Shown piece by piece: positions 1-10,866 of a stretch of 64,000 bases of DNA (positions are counted from its first letter, which is position 1; each line of letters opens with the position of its first letter). Under the pieces are notes generated by a model. It was not told the origin of the DNA. It saw only the letters and a program-made list of their open reading frames with translations, and searched no databases. The translations under genes and the position numbers were made by a program. Source of the DNA: Amblyornis subalaris. Its lineage: Eukaryota > Chordata > Aves > Passeriformes > Ptilonorhynchidae. The DNA is taken from contig JACAXG010000053.1 in assembly GCA_018881555.1 (NCBI GenBank), positions 264,053 through 328,052 of the forward strand, in the 5' to 3' direction.

Positions 1-3000
1 CCATGAACAAGTGTATTACACAGCGTTTGTTGATAATAGGCCAGGCTGTGCTGAGAAAGGAACATGTTCCAATAGCATGNCACTGAAAAGAAAGGAGGGG
101 TGGATACATAAGGCATGGCATTCTTGTATGAGATGGCCTGAACTGCTGCTCTCTTTTGCAAAAGCATGAATACACATTTGATATTTGGGCTGTAGTCCAA
201 TTACTATATTGATCAAAGAGCTTTGTCTGGCCCGATGAAAAATCGTTATTATGTTTAAAATTGTTTATTTCAACCTTGTAAAACTGTCACTTCTCTAGCC
301 AAAGCATTTTACATTTTTTCAGCTCTCAGACAAGAAAGAGTGTAGGAACTTGGTGTTTGTGCTGAAAGCAGCTGATGGGTGAANGGCCTTTGCCAGCCAT
401 AATCAGATGCTGCATAATTGCATCCAGCTCTTCTCGGGTTTTGCCTCTGGCAGGAGACAGAGATGATCTTTACAAGGCAGCAGATTTCAGCGCAGTGGTA
501 GGAAACCAAGGCATGTATGTGTGAAGTAGTCCCTGACTGCATTGTAAGTAGGGGACAAGGTTCCCCATCATGTGCACTCCCATTTGTTGAACTGCAGAGA
601 ATCACCTAGTTCTTTTGACTGTTTGGTCTTATTTCATATTTCTGAGTAATCCAAAAAATACTAAAGCATGAGCAGACCTAGATTTATGACAGCCTTACAC
701 ATGCTCATGAAAATTTAAAGATTAAATTACATTATTATTAAGTTGCCTTATACCTACTTATTAAATCTTAAGACTATTATTATTATTATTACTATTTTTA
801 AATTTTTATTAATGTTTGTTAAGATTAAATATTATTAGGTAAAGCTATACCTAATATGAACAAAATCTTTTATTTTAAAATTAATTTATAGTAAAACTCG
901 GTTATTTCACTTCATTTTAGTCCCATCATGTTCAGAAATTCTTATCTTTCTTGTGGTGTGTATAGGAAAGGAGTCAAAACAGTNTAATTTATCAGAAAAG
1001 CCTACAAAGACATTTTGGTTTCTTACTTATGTTTTAATGCCTCATTGTCCACTGTTTATCACAGGAACTTGGAGATGTGATCTCCTTGTTATGTGTCTAT
1101 TTAAATGCATATAAACTCTCCAGGACTTTTTACAGTTTCCTGTAGATACCTGCAAAACACAGACCAGTCCTCCCAGTATTCTCTATGAAGAAAGACAGAG
1201 ACCCAGACATACNCAATTCAAACAGCTAAATAAATAAGACTGAAAAAAAAAAAATCCTGTGTAAGAGAGTACAGCACAGGGATAGATCACCAGCTGAAGT
1301 ACCAAGGTGCATTGTGGCTACTCTAACCAAACCAAGGTGTTTTGAAATGGATGACTCAAGAGTAGTCAATTTATTTCATTTTGGNAAATATTGACCTATT
1401 TTGAGGGTGAGAGAGACTTTGTCTTCAAATTAACGCTTTTCTTTATGTATCATTATTCACTCTTTAAATTAACAATGTAACTATGGATATCCTCCTTAAA
1501 TAAAGTATATGCNACTACGTTCAAAGGCCTGAAGTAACATTTGAGAACAGGTGGAAAAGAACAATCTTTCTGATATTTCCATTTGAAAATTGAAGCATGC
1601 GATTGTGAATTTAAAATGTTGTTTTAAATTTGCCAAAAATATAAGAAAAATAATTAGTAAAATTGTGGGTATATTCAAGAATTCCTTCATGAGTATTTGT
1701 TAGATATTTTCATGTGTATGAACTTTACCCTTAGCTACCACATTTATGTTTAGTTTCTGAAAACATTTGAAACGGAATTCAGCTGACACAAATATTTCCT
1801 AGGCAATAGGTCAAAAATATTGTAACTGTGTCTAAGCAGAGGAGCAATATGAAAATATGTTTGGAATAATCATCAAATCTACAAGATAAATGGAGAAAAT
1901 TCCCACTGTGCACAAATATCACATTCAAGAACAACAGAAGTCATTTCATATATGTTCGTATTAGGGTTACATTCATTTTAGGGCTATGTTCATTTTAGGG
2001 TTAATTCTGAGCTCATTTACTTTAGATATGTGCTTACTTGAATGAATTTTTAGGCCTAAAAATTATCTACCTAGAGAATCCCATTCAGAGGTATATCAAG
2101 GAAGGCATCAGCAATACTATCAGGAAGAAAATTAATTCCTGCCTAGACAGCCAGCAACAAGCATCCCGTTTGTCATCCGTATGTGTGAATTAATCCCTGA
2201 GCCATTTGAAGTTATCTGTTCCTACTGCAAATGAACTGGCACTTTTGAGTCACAGACCTAGCGCCAGCAAAAGCTGTGCCTCTGGGTTGTGGTTTGTTGC
2301 AAAAGTGTGTGCCATTTCGTTGAAGGCACCTGTTCAGGAAACAAAAGATGATGAATGGGATCCCTTTTCTGGGATCTGGTGAATGGGTTGGCTGCTGGAC
2401 TCTGTCTTGCTATGTGCAGGACTAGAACAGTGAGCTTTGAGGGAAAGTGAGGGNGACTCTTCTATCCAGCCCACACCAGTGTGGGTGTTGCACAGTACTT
2501 TGCTCTATATAAAGATTACATTTTTAAGTCTGCTGCCTTTCTCTTGTAACACCACAGTCTGCCTTTCATTTCATATGCAGCCTGACATACACAACCCCAG
2601 ACTGCTGTGGCAGTACCTTTTACTTTTTTATCTCAAAGTTCTGCTATCCTCACAGCCTCATGCTGGAGGATTCAGGAAATGTTATCTCGTCTGTAAAGCT
2701 GGGATGGGTAGAAACGGTTGCCACCGAAATGTGAATTTTCCTTTTCCAGCCATTGCTTCAGAGTTTTTAGTTGATCATCTTATGCTAGGGAACACATAAA
2801 TCTTAATAGATAGCTCTAGTAGAAAATAGTGATATAGGTGGCCAATAAGCNTTTGCTATTAATGCACATGCAGAAAGCTAAACAGCCAATCGATGTGTGC
2901 AACACCTGTGCCTGATAAAAGCACAGCCTCATACTGAGTGCTACAGTTCTGATGAAATCATATTGCTACTGTGTAAAAAATTATTCAGAGGAACATCTTC

Positions 3001-3084
3001 TGCAATGGAGAGTATGTAGACATGAGGATGAGCTGGGGCAATCCACACCAGTTATTTTGATGGCCAGCGACTTGGAAAGTTTTG
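1..3084. other. AT-rich intergenic or intronic DNA, no gene seen
   Basis: No open frame here has a recognisable domain; the longest is about 120 codons (2437-2799, +) and its composition looks random. I see no CR1 or LTR similarity. Small features are an ATT/TTA-rich run near 771-800 and a 17-bp spaced TTAGGG motif listed separately. It could be intron or intergenic; nothing seen decides this. Confidence 0.6.
1961..2000 (+). repeat. Three TTAGGG hexamers at exact 17-bp spacing
   Basis: TTAGGG occurs at 1961, 1978 and 1995, within a 17-bp unit repeated about 2.3 times (the spacer contains TTCATT). The hexamer is the vertebrate telomere unit, but the spacing shows a short local tandem duplication, not a telomeric tract. 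Confidence 0.6.
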
Positions 3085-3213
3085 CCTTCTTCCCCTTCCC
3101 CTTCCCCTTCCCCTTCCCCTTCCCCTTCCCCTTCCCCTTTCCCTTTTTTCCCCTTCACTTTCCCCTTTCCCTTTCCCTTTCTCTTTCCCTTTTCCTTTCC
3201 CTTTCCCTTGCCT
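3085..3213 (+). repeat. Polypyrimidine microsatellite (CCCCTT)n then (CCCTTT)n
   Basis: About 125 bp of almost pure C/T on the plus strand: roughly eight CCCCTT units followed by degenerate CCCTTT/TTTCCC units, with only rare interruptions (an A near 3153). The complementary strand is a run of GGGGAA units. The long open frames across it on both strands are repeat artefacts with Pro/Ser/Phe or Gly/Lys/Arg composition. Confidence 0.95.
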
Positions 3214-3892
3214 TTTTACACAACAATATTTTTTACTGAATACACTCATGACCCAGTCCAGGAATAACTCCTTGTCCTTGCTTAATAAGTATATTTGAAG
3301 ACACTAATTTTATCTTAGTTGACTCNAAAGACTATGAATACAATAAACTAAAAAAATCGCCCCATAAAAAGGGAAATGAGTAAATATGNTCCTTCACATA
3401 CTAAGGAGCAGCATTGCTGTGACAAAATAGAATAATTTAGGCATGTACCAGTATCAGATATGAGGATTCATTATTAAGGTTTTTTTACAGATAGTCAATA
3501 TCAAGTGAGTTGACACAGCTGTATTTTCTTATAGCTTTTTNCATAGATTAAACAATCAATTGTCAATTAACAGGGCATGTATACTGACTATTATAGAGCT
3601 TAAATNAAATAAATTTAATTTGATTTTTTTTACATCCCAGTAAGACTTTTTAAGATTTTTTTTGTTGATGTTGTCCTAAAATTGATCCTATTGTGATGAC
3701 CTTTTTTGTCCTCTATCCTACATTGAAAGAAATACTATTCCTTGATGCCAGGCAGCTGCCATTTTACTGCAAAAAATTTGTGGTCCCTCTTAACATATTA
3801 TCTNCCCAAAAGAGGTTAAAAATGCATGAAAAATTAATCCAGTTAGAAATGGAAGTTAATTTTATGAATGCAATGCTACTGAGGAAAAAAAA
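3214..3892. other. AT-rich DNA, no feature recognised
   Basis: Strongly AT-rich with several T runs. The one open frame over 60 codons (3693-3896, +) has no recognisable features. No repeat family was recognised. Confidence 0.6.
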
Positions 3893-4270
3893 TTAGAAGG
3901 AGAGGAATTCTTATGGTGTACCATAACCCCCCTCATTACCTTTGTACTGCACAGGCTGGGAGGAGATGGAATGTAGAGGACTTGGGACTGAAGGAGTAAA
4001 AGTAAGGCGGGTAAGGAGGGATGGGGAAAGGTAATGTTTTAATTTTTGTGTCTTTCACTTACCATTCAAATCTATTTTAGTTTACAATAAATAAATTAAT
4101 TTTCTCCAAGCTGAGTATTTTTTGCCCATGATGGGAACAGGTCAGTGACCTCTTTGCCTTTATGTCAACCAACAAGATTTCTCATCATATTTTCTCCCCT
4201 TGTCATGTTGAGGAGGATAAGGGAACAGCTGTGTGGCATTTTGACCCTTAGACAATGCTGGTCCCACACA
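3893..4270 (+). mobile_element. ERVL-type LTR, 3' fragment
   Basis: Collinear with the 3' half of the LTRs at 4618-5692 and 13012-14101 but more diverged. It has the block just before the polyadenylation region, an AATAAA-type stretch near 4086-4096, a 'TTTTGCCC' block near 4120, and the terminal segment ending in CACACA at 4270. The 5' half is missing, so no target-site duplication can be expected. This is an older, truncated relative in the same orientation, 347 bp upstream of the LTR at 4618. Confidence 0.8.
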
Positions 4271-4612
4271 ATTTTTTATTTGATGGAGAAGATCACCCAT
4301 TAGAAAGACAGACAGAGAAGAAATAAAATAATTTTGACCTATAAAATTATTATATTGCAACATTCTGAATGGCTGTCAGAAGGACAACAGCTTATGTGGA
4401 CCAGAATGGAAGGTGTTGCTGTAGTGAAAAGTAAAATGATATAAGCTTGGTAAAGTTTATAATTATATACATAGTTAGAAAAGGCAGTCTCTTAGATANA
4501 TTAAATGAGGAGAGAATCAAGATGACAAGTTAGAAATACAAAACCAAATAGGACTTCAGATTTGATGATGCTGTCCACAGTGATACAGAAGGGAGCTGAG
4601 GGTTTTAGAACA

Positions 4613-4617
4613 GAAGG
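4613..4617 (+). repeat. Target-site duplication GAAGG, left copy
   Basis: GAAGG directly precedes the TGTGTTGG start of the LTR at 4618. The matching copy is not after that LTR but after the second one, at 14102-14106. Confidence 0.8.
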
Positions 4618-5692
4618 TGTGTTGGTTTTGCAGGGCCTGGTTTTTGGTAGCAGGGGGGCCACAGAGGTGGCTTCTGTGAGAAGCTGCTGGAAGCTTCCAC
4701 CGTGTCCAGCAGAGCCAAGCCCCNATGGCTCTGAAGATGGACGTGCTGCTGGCCAAGGCTGGGCCAATTAGAGATTATGGTAATGCCTCTGTGATAACAG
4801 ATTGAAGAAGAAATCAGAACCAAGTTTGTGGTGCAGCTGTAATTTTCCAACTAGAGAGGAGTAGGAGTGAGAATATGAGAGAGAAACAACAATGGAGGCA
4901 GCAAGGTCAGTGCAGAAGGAGGAGGAGGAGATGCTCCAGGTGCCGGAGCTGACATGTCCCTGCAGCCTGTGGTGAGGACCATGGGGAAGCAGCTATGCAG
5001 CCCATGGAAGTCCACGGGGGATGCAGAGATGCACTCACAGCCTGTGGGGGAGGTGCCCACGCCGGAGCGGGTGGATCCCAGGATGCTGTGGTCTGGCGGG
5101 AGTCCCAGTGGAGAGAGAGGCCTTGCTCCCAGGCTGGAGCAGCCNGTCCTTGGAGGACCGCAGGCCATGGCAGAGAGACCCACGCCGCAGCAGGTTTGGG
5201 AGGACTGTCTGCCCGTGGCATGGACTCGCGTTGCAGCAGGTTTGGGAGNGCTGCTGCTCGTGANCTTGGACCCACGCTGGAGGAGTTTGTGGAGAACTGT
5301 CTCCCGTGGGANGGACCCCACGGTGCCACGGGGAAACCACTCCTCTCCCTGAGCAGCAGAAAGAAATTCTTGGGTGATGAACTGACCAAAACCCCCACAC
5401 CGTCCCCCTGCGCNGTCGGTGGGAAGGAGGGAGGGGTTGGGAGAAGACGAGGGTGTTCTTAAGGGCTTCTTTCACTTCTGGTTCTCCTTCTCTGATCTTG
5501 TTAGTAATAAATTCACTTTGTATCATTAAGTTGAGCCTGTTTTGCCCTTGAAGTGTTTTTCTCCCGGTCCTTATCTAAACTCATGAAGCCTTTGTTAAAT
5601 TTTCTCTCCTCTGTCCAGTTGCAGAGCAGAGGAGAGTGAGTGAGTGGGTTTTTCGTGGGTGCCTGGCATTTGGAAGGTGTCAAAGCACGACA
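4618..5692 (+). mobile_element. ERVL-type LTR, upstream copy of the bounding pair
   Basis: Begins TGTGTTGG and ends CACGACA, the TG...CA termini of retroviral LTRs. It is collinear over its whole length with 13012-14101 at roughly 90% identity by eye, including the GC-rich centre and the shared 3' segment. An AATAAA polyadenylation signal lies at 5506-5511. The left flank is GAAGG and the right flank TTGGT (5693-5697). ERVL integrations make 5-bp duplications, so these flanks do not belong to one simple insertion. The sequence after the LTR shows no obvious tRNA-complementary primer-binding site. Long open frames on both strands here come from its GC-rich, internally repetitive composition. 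Confidence 0.9.
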
Positions 5693-5697
5693 TTGGT
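5693..5697 (+). repeat. Target-site duplication TTGGT, copy after the first LTR
   Basis: TTGGT directly follows the LTR end at 5692. The same five bases directly precede the second LTR (13007-13011). Confidence 0.75.
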
Positions 5698-6586
5698 TTT
5701 CTCCTACAAGGAGATACCTGATAGTTCTTGGGCAAAGGTGCCAGGATTCTCTTGAAAATTGTGGGATTTGCAATGAAATCACGGGCAGNGGTGACCTCCC
5801 ATTTCTGCCTGGGGATGACATCGTGTGTATTTGATATCCTAAAGGGACTCCCTTAAGATGGGATNGATGGTTGCTACCTGGGCTCAGCTGCAGAGGCNGC
5901 ACCTCCCTACGGTCCCGCCGGATGCCCGTAAGGGTAAGCGAGTGGACCTCTGCCCCANTGTGAGAGTATAGGACACTCTCGCCCTATCATGTGGCCTCAC
6001 CACCCACAGGATAGTATTTTGGTGAAGCAAAACTCATGCGACTCGTGGNGACGTGAGCNGCCAAGACCCTTGCCCACNGGGTGGNAATCGCTGGGTGAAG
6101 CCTGACAGTTGCTTGGAGAGTAGTACCGTCAGGTGTCTTGGGACTCCCCAGCTGGAGCGGGAAAGCCCTCTGCCTATCAGGGCCAGCTGGGTGGACCTCT
6201 GTGCCTTGAGGGGGGTACATGCTGAGCTAAGCAACTGTGCGTGCAGGGCTATAACCCGAGCCAGATACCCTGGGTGTACTCGTCTCTTGTTCCGACCATA
6301 GCGGGGCAAGCCCGGGTTAGTCTCGCGTGCTGCCACCAGTCTGCTCTGCGCTGGTCGCAGCCCNGTGGCGTCGAGCGGTGGAGACGTGAGCTATGCCAGA
6401 GCCCGTCCGTGCACGGTGATCCGTCCCAGATCTCTGGGGGAGGCCATACCCATTCATGCCGCACAGGGCCATGACACTGATACGTGCGTGGCTTTACTCC
6501 AATCCATAACCGANTGCGACTCCAGTTTTAAAGGGAATCTCTTCTGGCTCTATTGCGTCCATATTACATCCTAAATTGGGCNGAAA
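5698..6586. other. GC/CpG-rich block of unknown nature
   Basis: From about 5880 to 6580 the sequence is much richer in GC and CpG than the outside flanks (many CG dinucleotides, for example around 5910, 6290-6330 and 6360-6440). Open frames are all under 110 codons and show no retroviral gag, protease or polymerase motif that I can recognise. It could be untranslated leader of another retroelement, a CpG island, or degraded viral interior. I cannot assign it. Confidence 0.5.
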
Positions 6587-6837
6587 TCAACNGATTTTGA
6601 CCGAGGTGGACGGGCCATNTTCACTTAAACTGGAAAAGGTGCACACACGAATGTGAGTGTTNGATAAATAGCCCAGTGGCATTGTGGATCTGCACCTTGT
6701 GGAGCAGCNCAAGGCCCTGGTGGGATCCGGGCATTGTCTNCTCCATGCCATGAGAGTGGGGCTGCTGATTTGGGAATGGAGCTGGAAAACATTGCCATGC
6801 CGAGAGCTGTGCGTACCTGCTGCAGAGCTCGTACGGG

Positions 6838-6918
6838 GATGAGTGAAGGCCGGGGAGCGGCTCTTGGCCCTGAGGCCAAGTGGTCCAACGGAGCTCCCTG
6901 TACCCAAAACAAGGCTGG
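6838..6918 (+). repeat. Direct repeat R1, copy a (about 80 bp)
   Basis: Near-copy of 8367-8448, sharing among others the block GAGGCCAAGTGGTCCA and ACAAGGCTGGCC. The copies are about 1.5 kb apart in the same orientation, with the candidate LTR at 6976-7754 between them. Just after copy a, on the minus strand, is a TATATAAAGGGCC sequence that could act as a TATA box. The family is not recognised. Confidence 0.75.
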
Positions 6919-6975
6919 CCCTTTATATAAAGATACATGGACTCTCACTCATCTCTACTTCTGGATGCAGCTTTA

Positions 6976-7754
6976 TGTGATGGGACACTGCCCTGGGTTA
7001 GTCATATGTTCTATTACCACCCACAAAAGCTGGATAAATTCAGTTATACACCTGGTCCCTGAGGGACTCCTTATCTCAACTGAGATAAGCACTCTGGCCG
7101 ACAGCAAAGCACCAGCCATCTTGATTATCTGATCTCAGCTAATGTCCCATTAGCACCACCCATCCTGGTTAATGGCCCCATCTTGGAGTTGGAATGTCAG
7201 ANCACCATAAGGACCATCCAAGCTCAGAGGACCATGGGGATCATCCAAGCTCATTACCGAAGCAACCAATAGAACATCGGGAAAATCCTCTTCCATTGTG
7301 AAAGTCCCTGCCCCTGGGAGAGGTGCCAGCCAAGAAACACAGCATAAAACAAGGGTTTAGGATGGGAGATAACGCCCTCGACTCGACGGGACTCCACTCC
7401 TGATGGGACTCTCAACTCGACTCGACTCGACTGGACTCCACTCCTTGGAATCTGACTCAGCTAGCTACTCCACTCCGCTCCTTGGAAGTGGACTCAGCTA
7501 CTCCACTCCACTACCGGGACTGGACTACCAGGCCTTTCTGCAGGACCAGTGCCTAACTGGACTACACAGCTACCACCCTGGTTAACAAGGTGTCAGGTTG
7601 TACCATGACTCTGTCGGTTTGTTTAAGCGGGTGTTTCTGTATTACTGCAATTATTTTAATCTTTTTTATTAATATTGTAATTTTGACCTAAAATCTCTCG
7701 AGGTATTTTGTGTGGGGTTAATTTCCCCTGCTGGTTTACAGTCAAACCAGCACA
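6976..7754 (+). mobile_element. Candidate LTR of a second endogenous retrovirus family
   Basis: Starts TGTGATGGG and ends AACCAGCACA, so the termini are TGTG...CACA. A TATA-like CATAAAAC lies near 7343. It is followed by a CTCGA/GACTC-rich repetitive stretch (about 7376-7510) and an AT-rich run near 7650-7690 that resembles a decayed polyadenylation region. I found no matching target-site duplication at these ends, and no primer-binding site or polypurine tract beside it. Boundaries and family are therefore uncertain. Confidence 0.4.
7376..7510 (+). repeat. Degenerate ACTCG / GGACTCCACTCC low-order repeat
   Basis: Repeated CGACT units (three in a row near 7412-7430) and several copies of an ACTCCACTCC-type motif up to about 7510. 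It lies within the candidate LTR 6976-7754. Confidence 0.7.
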
Positions 7755-8930
7755 GACACACACAGAGAACTCATTTCCTTCCCAGACCACGATTTTCTTT
7801 GAGCACAGACCTCGGAGTCAATTTTCTAGGATCAGGACTAAATTTTCCAAGGAAGCTTGGCATATGNCAGGACCAAAAAGCCATGAGAAAGAGCTGTCTC
7901 AGCAGCTCAATATGCTGTGTCTCCTGAGAGCTGCAGTGCCCCTGCACTGGGGCAGGGCTGGGCTGGGCAGCACNAGCCTCTGCAGCTTTTCCATGGCATC
8001 AAAAGGGAACTTGTTTTTCCATATCATGTAGAGGAGTCTTCCCCCTTGGAGATTTCACCGTCCAGGTACTTGAGACGTTGCTTTCAGGAAAAAAAAGAGC
8101 GTTTTCTTTTCAAGTGCTGTTACAACACATCCACTCCTCAGAAAATTGGTGGCATGGAGCAGCAAGGCCTTTCCTGGCCGCAGCAGGGTTGTNCTCACAT
8201 TTCTTCCTNTCAGGGAGGGAACCCTTTGACCTCCTTGTTCCGAAGCTGTGGACATGAGTCTCTAATGTGCCATGTGTTCCTGGAGCTGCTGGGACAGCCC
8301 TGTGACCCACCCCTTGCTCCATCAATTCATCCCTCACCTTCCTTCACACTGACAGACTGAACGGGCATGAGGGAAGGCCAGGGATGGCTCTTTGCCCTGA
8401 GGCCAAGTGGTCCAGTGGAGCTCCCTGTGCCCAAAACAAGGCTGGCCATGTCCACACCATTCCCTGGCAATGAGCCCTGGCCCTTGGCTGTGCCTGGNCA
8501 GTTTTTGGGCCACTGTTAGTNGGCANGCACCAGAACTAGGCCAGGGAACGTGCTGACCGTGTATCTCTGCCCTCACAGTCTTCTAGCCCAGCACCACAGG
8601 CCTCAGCTGGGCCTCCCCTTCCAGGCTAAAGGATCGTGTTTCTTCTCATTTCATATTTAAATGCCAAGTACAGCTGAAAAGCTTCCGGCAAAGAAACATA
8701 ATGTACCGGCACCCCGTCCTGGCATCAAAGCCCTGCAGAGAGATGGGGGCTCAAACTCTTCTGAGAAAAGAGGGCCTAAATTCCTGCTCTCCGGCATGCT
8801 GCTGGAGAAAGCCATTCCCAGAAGGAATGAAATAAAGCCATCCTCCAGTTCTCTGGCTTGTGCTGGTCCTGACCCACTCCAANCTTCCTACCAGATTGAA
8901 CGTCTCAAGTGGGCTTGATGGAGGAAACCT
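7755..8930. other. GC-rich, unclassified sequence with repeat R1 copy b
   Basis: Contains R1 copy b (about 8367-8448) and a plus-strand AATAAAGCC near 8829 that could serve as a polyadenylation signal. The open frame 8661-8918 (+, 85 codons; Pro/Lys/Ser-rich) has no recognised domain and runs through that signal. I see no retroviral polymerase motifs and cannot assign a function. Confidence 0.45.
8367..8448 (+). repeat. Direct repeat R1, copy b (about 80 bp)
   Basis: Same orientation as copy a at 6838-6918, about 85% identical by eye. The similarity ends at about ACAAGGCTGGCC in both copies. Confidence 0.75.
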
Positions 8931-10110
8931 AAACCATGAGCCATGAGAGCTTCAATGGCCAAGAGCATGCCCTGGCACTGCTGAACACACTGGCATGGAG
9001 TCACCAGTTCTGGGCCCCTCATTTTAAGAAGGATGTTGAGATGCTCGAAGGTGTCCAGAGGAGGGCAACAAGGCTGGTGAAGGGCCTGGAACACATGCCC
9101 TACGAAGAACGGCTGAGGGAACTGGGGCTGTTTAGCCTGGAAAAAAGGAGGCTTGTTAAAATTACAGTTTTTTCTTTTGTCATAGTGGGAGTTCTTTGCT
9201 TAGAGTTTGGAATGAAATGCAGGAGGTGCTGAGATGTTCTTCTAATCAGGTTGTTTATTAAGTTCTTATCCATAGCATAGCAGCACAGAGCGTTCTCCAA
9301 GTTAGGAAGGTGGAAAATGGCCTCGAACCGTGAGTTCTAAGGTTATTTAAAGCTTCATTTATCCAATTATAGATTGCCAACTAACATGTTTTTACTTATA
9401 GTCCAATCACGGTTCATTTAGCATCCGCAGTGCGGGCTTTTTACACCAATGGTTAAACTACTTAGACTTGTGAAGAAGAAGGAAGAAAGAAGAAGTATAA
9501 ACCCACACCCCAAATCCTCCATTTTGTTACAAACTTATAAACTTAGTTTTCTACATTTCTACATATTTCACCCAGTGATATAACAAGTTGCTTTTTAATT
9601 ACACAGTAGTAATTCTGGTGTTATCATTAGATAAAGGGAGTTTTTCCCAAGGCCTCAGATCAAATACCATGTGCTTTTGAAAATTATCACCTGTTAATAT
9701 CGAAAGATTATGATTATTTAATCTTAGGGTCCCGACAGAGGCTTAGGGGAGACCTTTTGTCTCTCTCTACAACTACCTGAAAGGAGGTTGTAGCCAGGTG
9801 GGGGTCAGTCTCTTCTCCCAGGCAACCACTGACCGAATGAGAGAACACAGCCTTGAGCTGCGCCAGGGGAAGTTTAGGTTAGACATCAGAAAAAAATTAT
9901 TCACTGAAAGNATGATTGGGCACTGGAATCGACTGCCCAGGGAGGTGGTGGAGTCACCGTCCCTGGNTGTGTTTAAAAATAGACTGGATGTGGCACTCAG
10001 TGCCATGGTTCAGTTGATGAGGAGATGGTAGGTCATAGGTTGGACTTGAAGATCTCAAAGGTCTTTTCCAACCTANTTCATTNTGTGATTCTGTGTGATT
10101 CTGTGAGTCT
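8931..10110 (+). mobile_element. CR1 LINE 3' end, split by a solo LTR
   Basis: 5'-truncated CR1 in two pieces, 8931-9153 and 9738-10110. The pieces are collinear parts of the CR1 3' region (end of the reverse transcriptase gene into the 3' UTR). The 3' end carries the CR1 tail, with two ATTCTGTG-type units at about 10078-10106. A 584-bp LTR is inserted between them with a 6-bp duplication (GAGGCT), which dates the CR1 as older than the LTR. Confidence 0.93.
9154..9737 (-). mobile_element. Solo LTR of an endogenous retrovirus inside a CR1
   Basis: 584 bp with TGTTAAA at the left and CCCGACA at the right, flanked by perfect 6-bp duplications GAGGCT at 9148-9153 and 9738-9743. Orientation is taken from minus-strand signals: a TTTAAATAA TATA-like box near 9344-9352, then AATAAA (complement of 9254-9259) about 90 bp downstream. 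A 6-bp duplication fits alpha- or betaretrovirus-like (class II) elements more than ERVL. No internal viral sequence remains, so this is a recombined solo LTR. Confidence 0.88.
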
Positions 10111-10422
10111 TTGAGGAGACAAACAGGACTAACTTGGGCATCTCCAACCCTTAGATCCCTCCGAGCTTCTACAGCACCATGGTCATGGCTCTCCTAAAAA
10201 CTGCATTTAGCAAGAGCAGATCTAACNATCTGCCTCAAACCCTTTGTGAGTCTTGTTCACATCTGCCCACTCCCCTCCCCAAGAAGAGAGTCACACAAAT
10301 AAAGACATGGCATTGCTGGCTAGTGAGTGCTTGTAGAAATGGCNTTCTCCAAATCTGCTTTCTTTCCAAAATCCACACTNTCCCTGCAGCAAGGGGCCTC
10401 TCTCATCTACCCTTTCAACTAT
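10111..10422. other. Unclassified sequence between two CR1 copies
   Basis: About 310 bp with no open frame of note. An AATAAA near 10297 on the plus strand has no associated coding frame. No repeat family recognised. Confidence 0.5.
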
Positions 10423-10674
10423 NTCAGGGCAGGTTGAGGTTGGATTTTAGGAAAAGGTTCTTCCCCTGGAGCCTGTTGGGACACTGAACAGGCTTCCCAG
10501 GGAATGCTCACGGCCCCAGGGCTGCCAGAGCTCCAGGAATATTTGGACAACGCTCTCAGGGATGCACAGGCTGGGATTGTTGGAGTGTCCTGTGAAGGGT
10601 CAAGGCTGGGATCTGTAATCATGGTGGGTCCCCTCCTGCTCTACTCCAGATATTCAGAAATTCCAACTCTGTGG
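10423..10674 (+). mobile_element. CR1 LINE 3' end, truncated
   Basis: Matches the last roughly 250 bp of a CR1 subfamily (a GGTTGAGGTTGGATTTTAGG block, then GGGTCCC and a decayed tail at the 3' end). It lies directly upstream of the repeat-containing ORF. Confidence 0.85.
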
Positions 10675-10866
10675 TTCAGCTTTTCTCTGGCCATGAAGAG
10701 CTGGCAGAGGTGTTGNNGGTGGGGCAGGACAAGGGNAGCCCCACCATTGCTGTCTCTGTGACACCACAATGGGAGCCCCAACATTCCATGCCTAGAGACN
10801 CTCCAAGAGCAGCATGCAGACCTGCGTCCAGTACCAGAGCTGAGCGGGCAGCGAGCAGGAGCGACC

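Noticed and set aside
2952..3267. Frames of 60-95 codons rich in Pro/Ser/Phe or Gly/Lys/Arg
   Set aside because: Translations of the CCCCTT/CCCTTT microsatellite.
4851..5526. Long overlapping frames on both strands (up to about 163 codons)
   Set aside because: They lie inside the GC-rich, internally repetitive LTR centre and recur in the second LTR at 13163-13936; compositional shadows.
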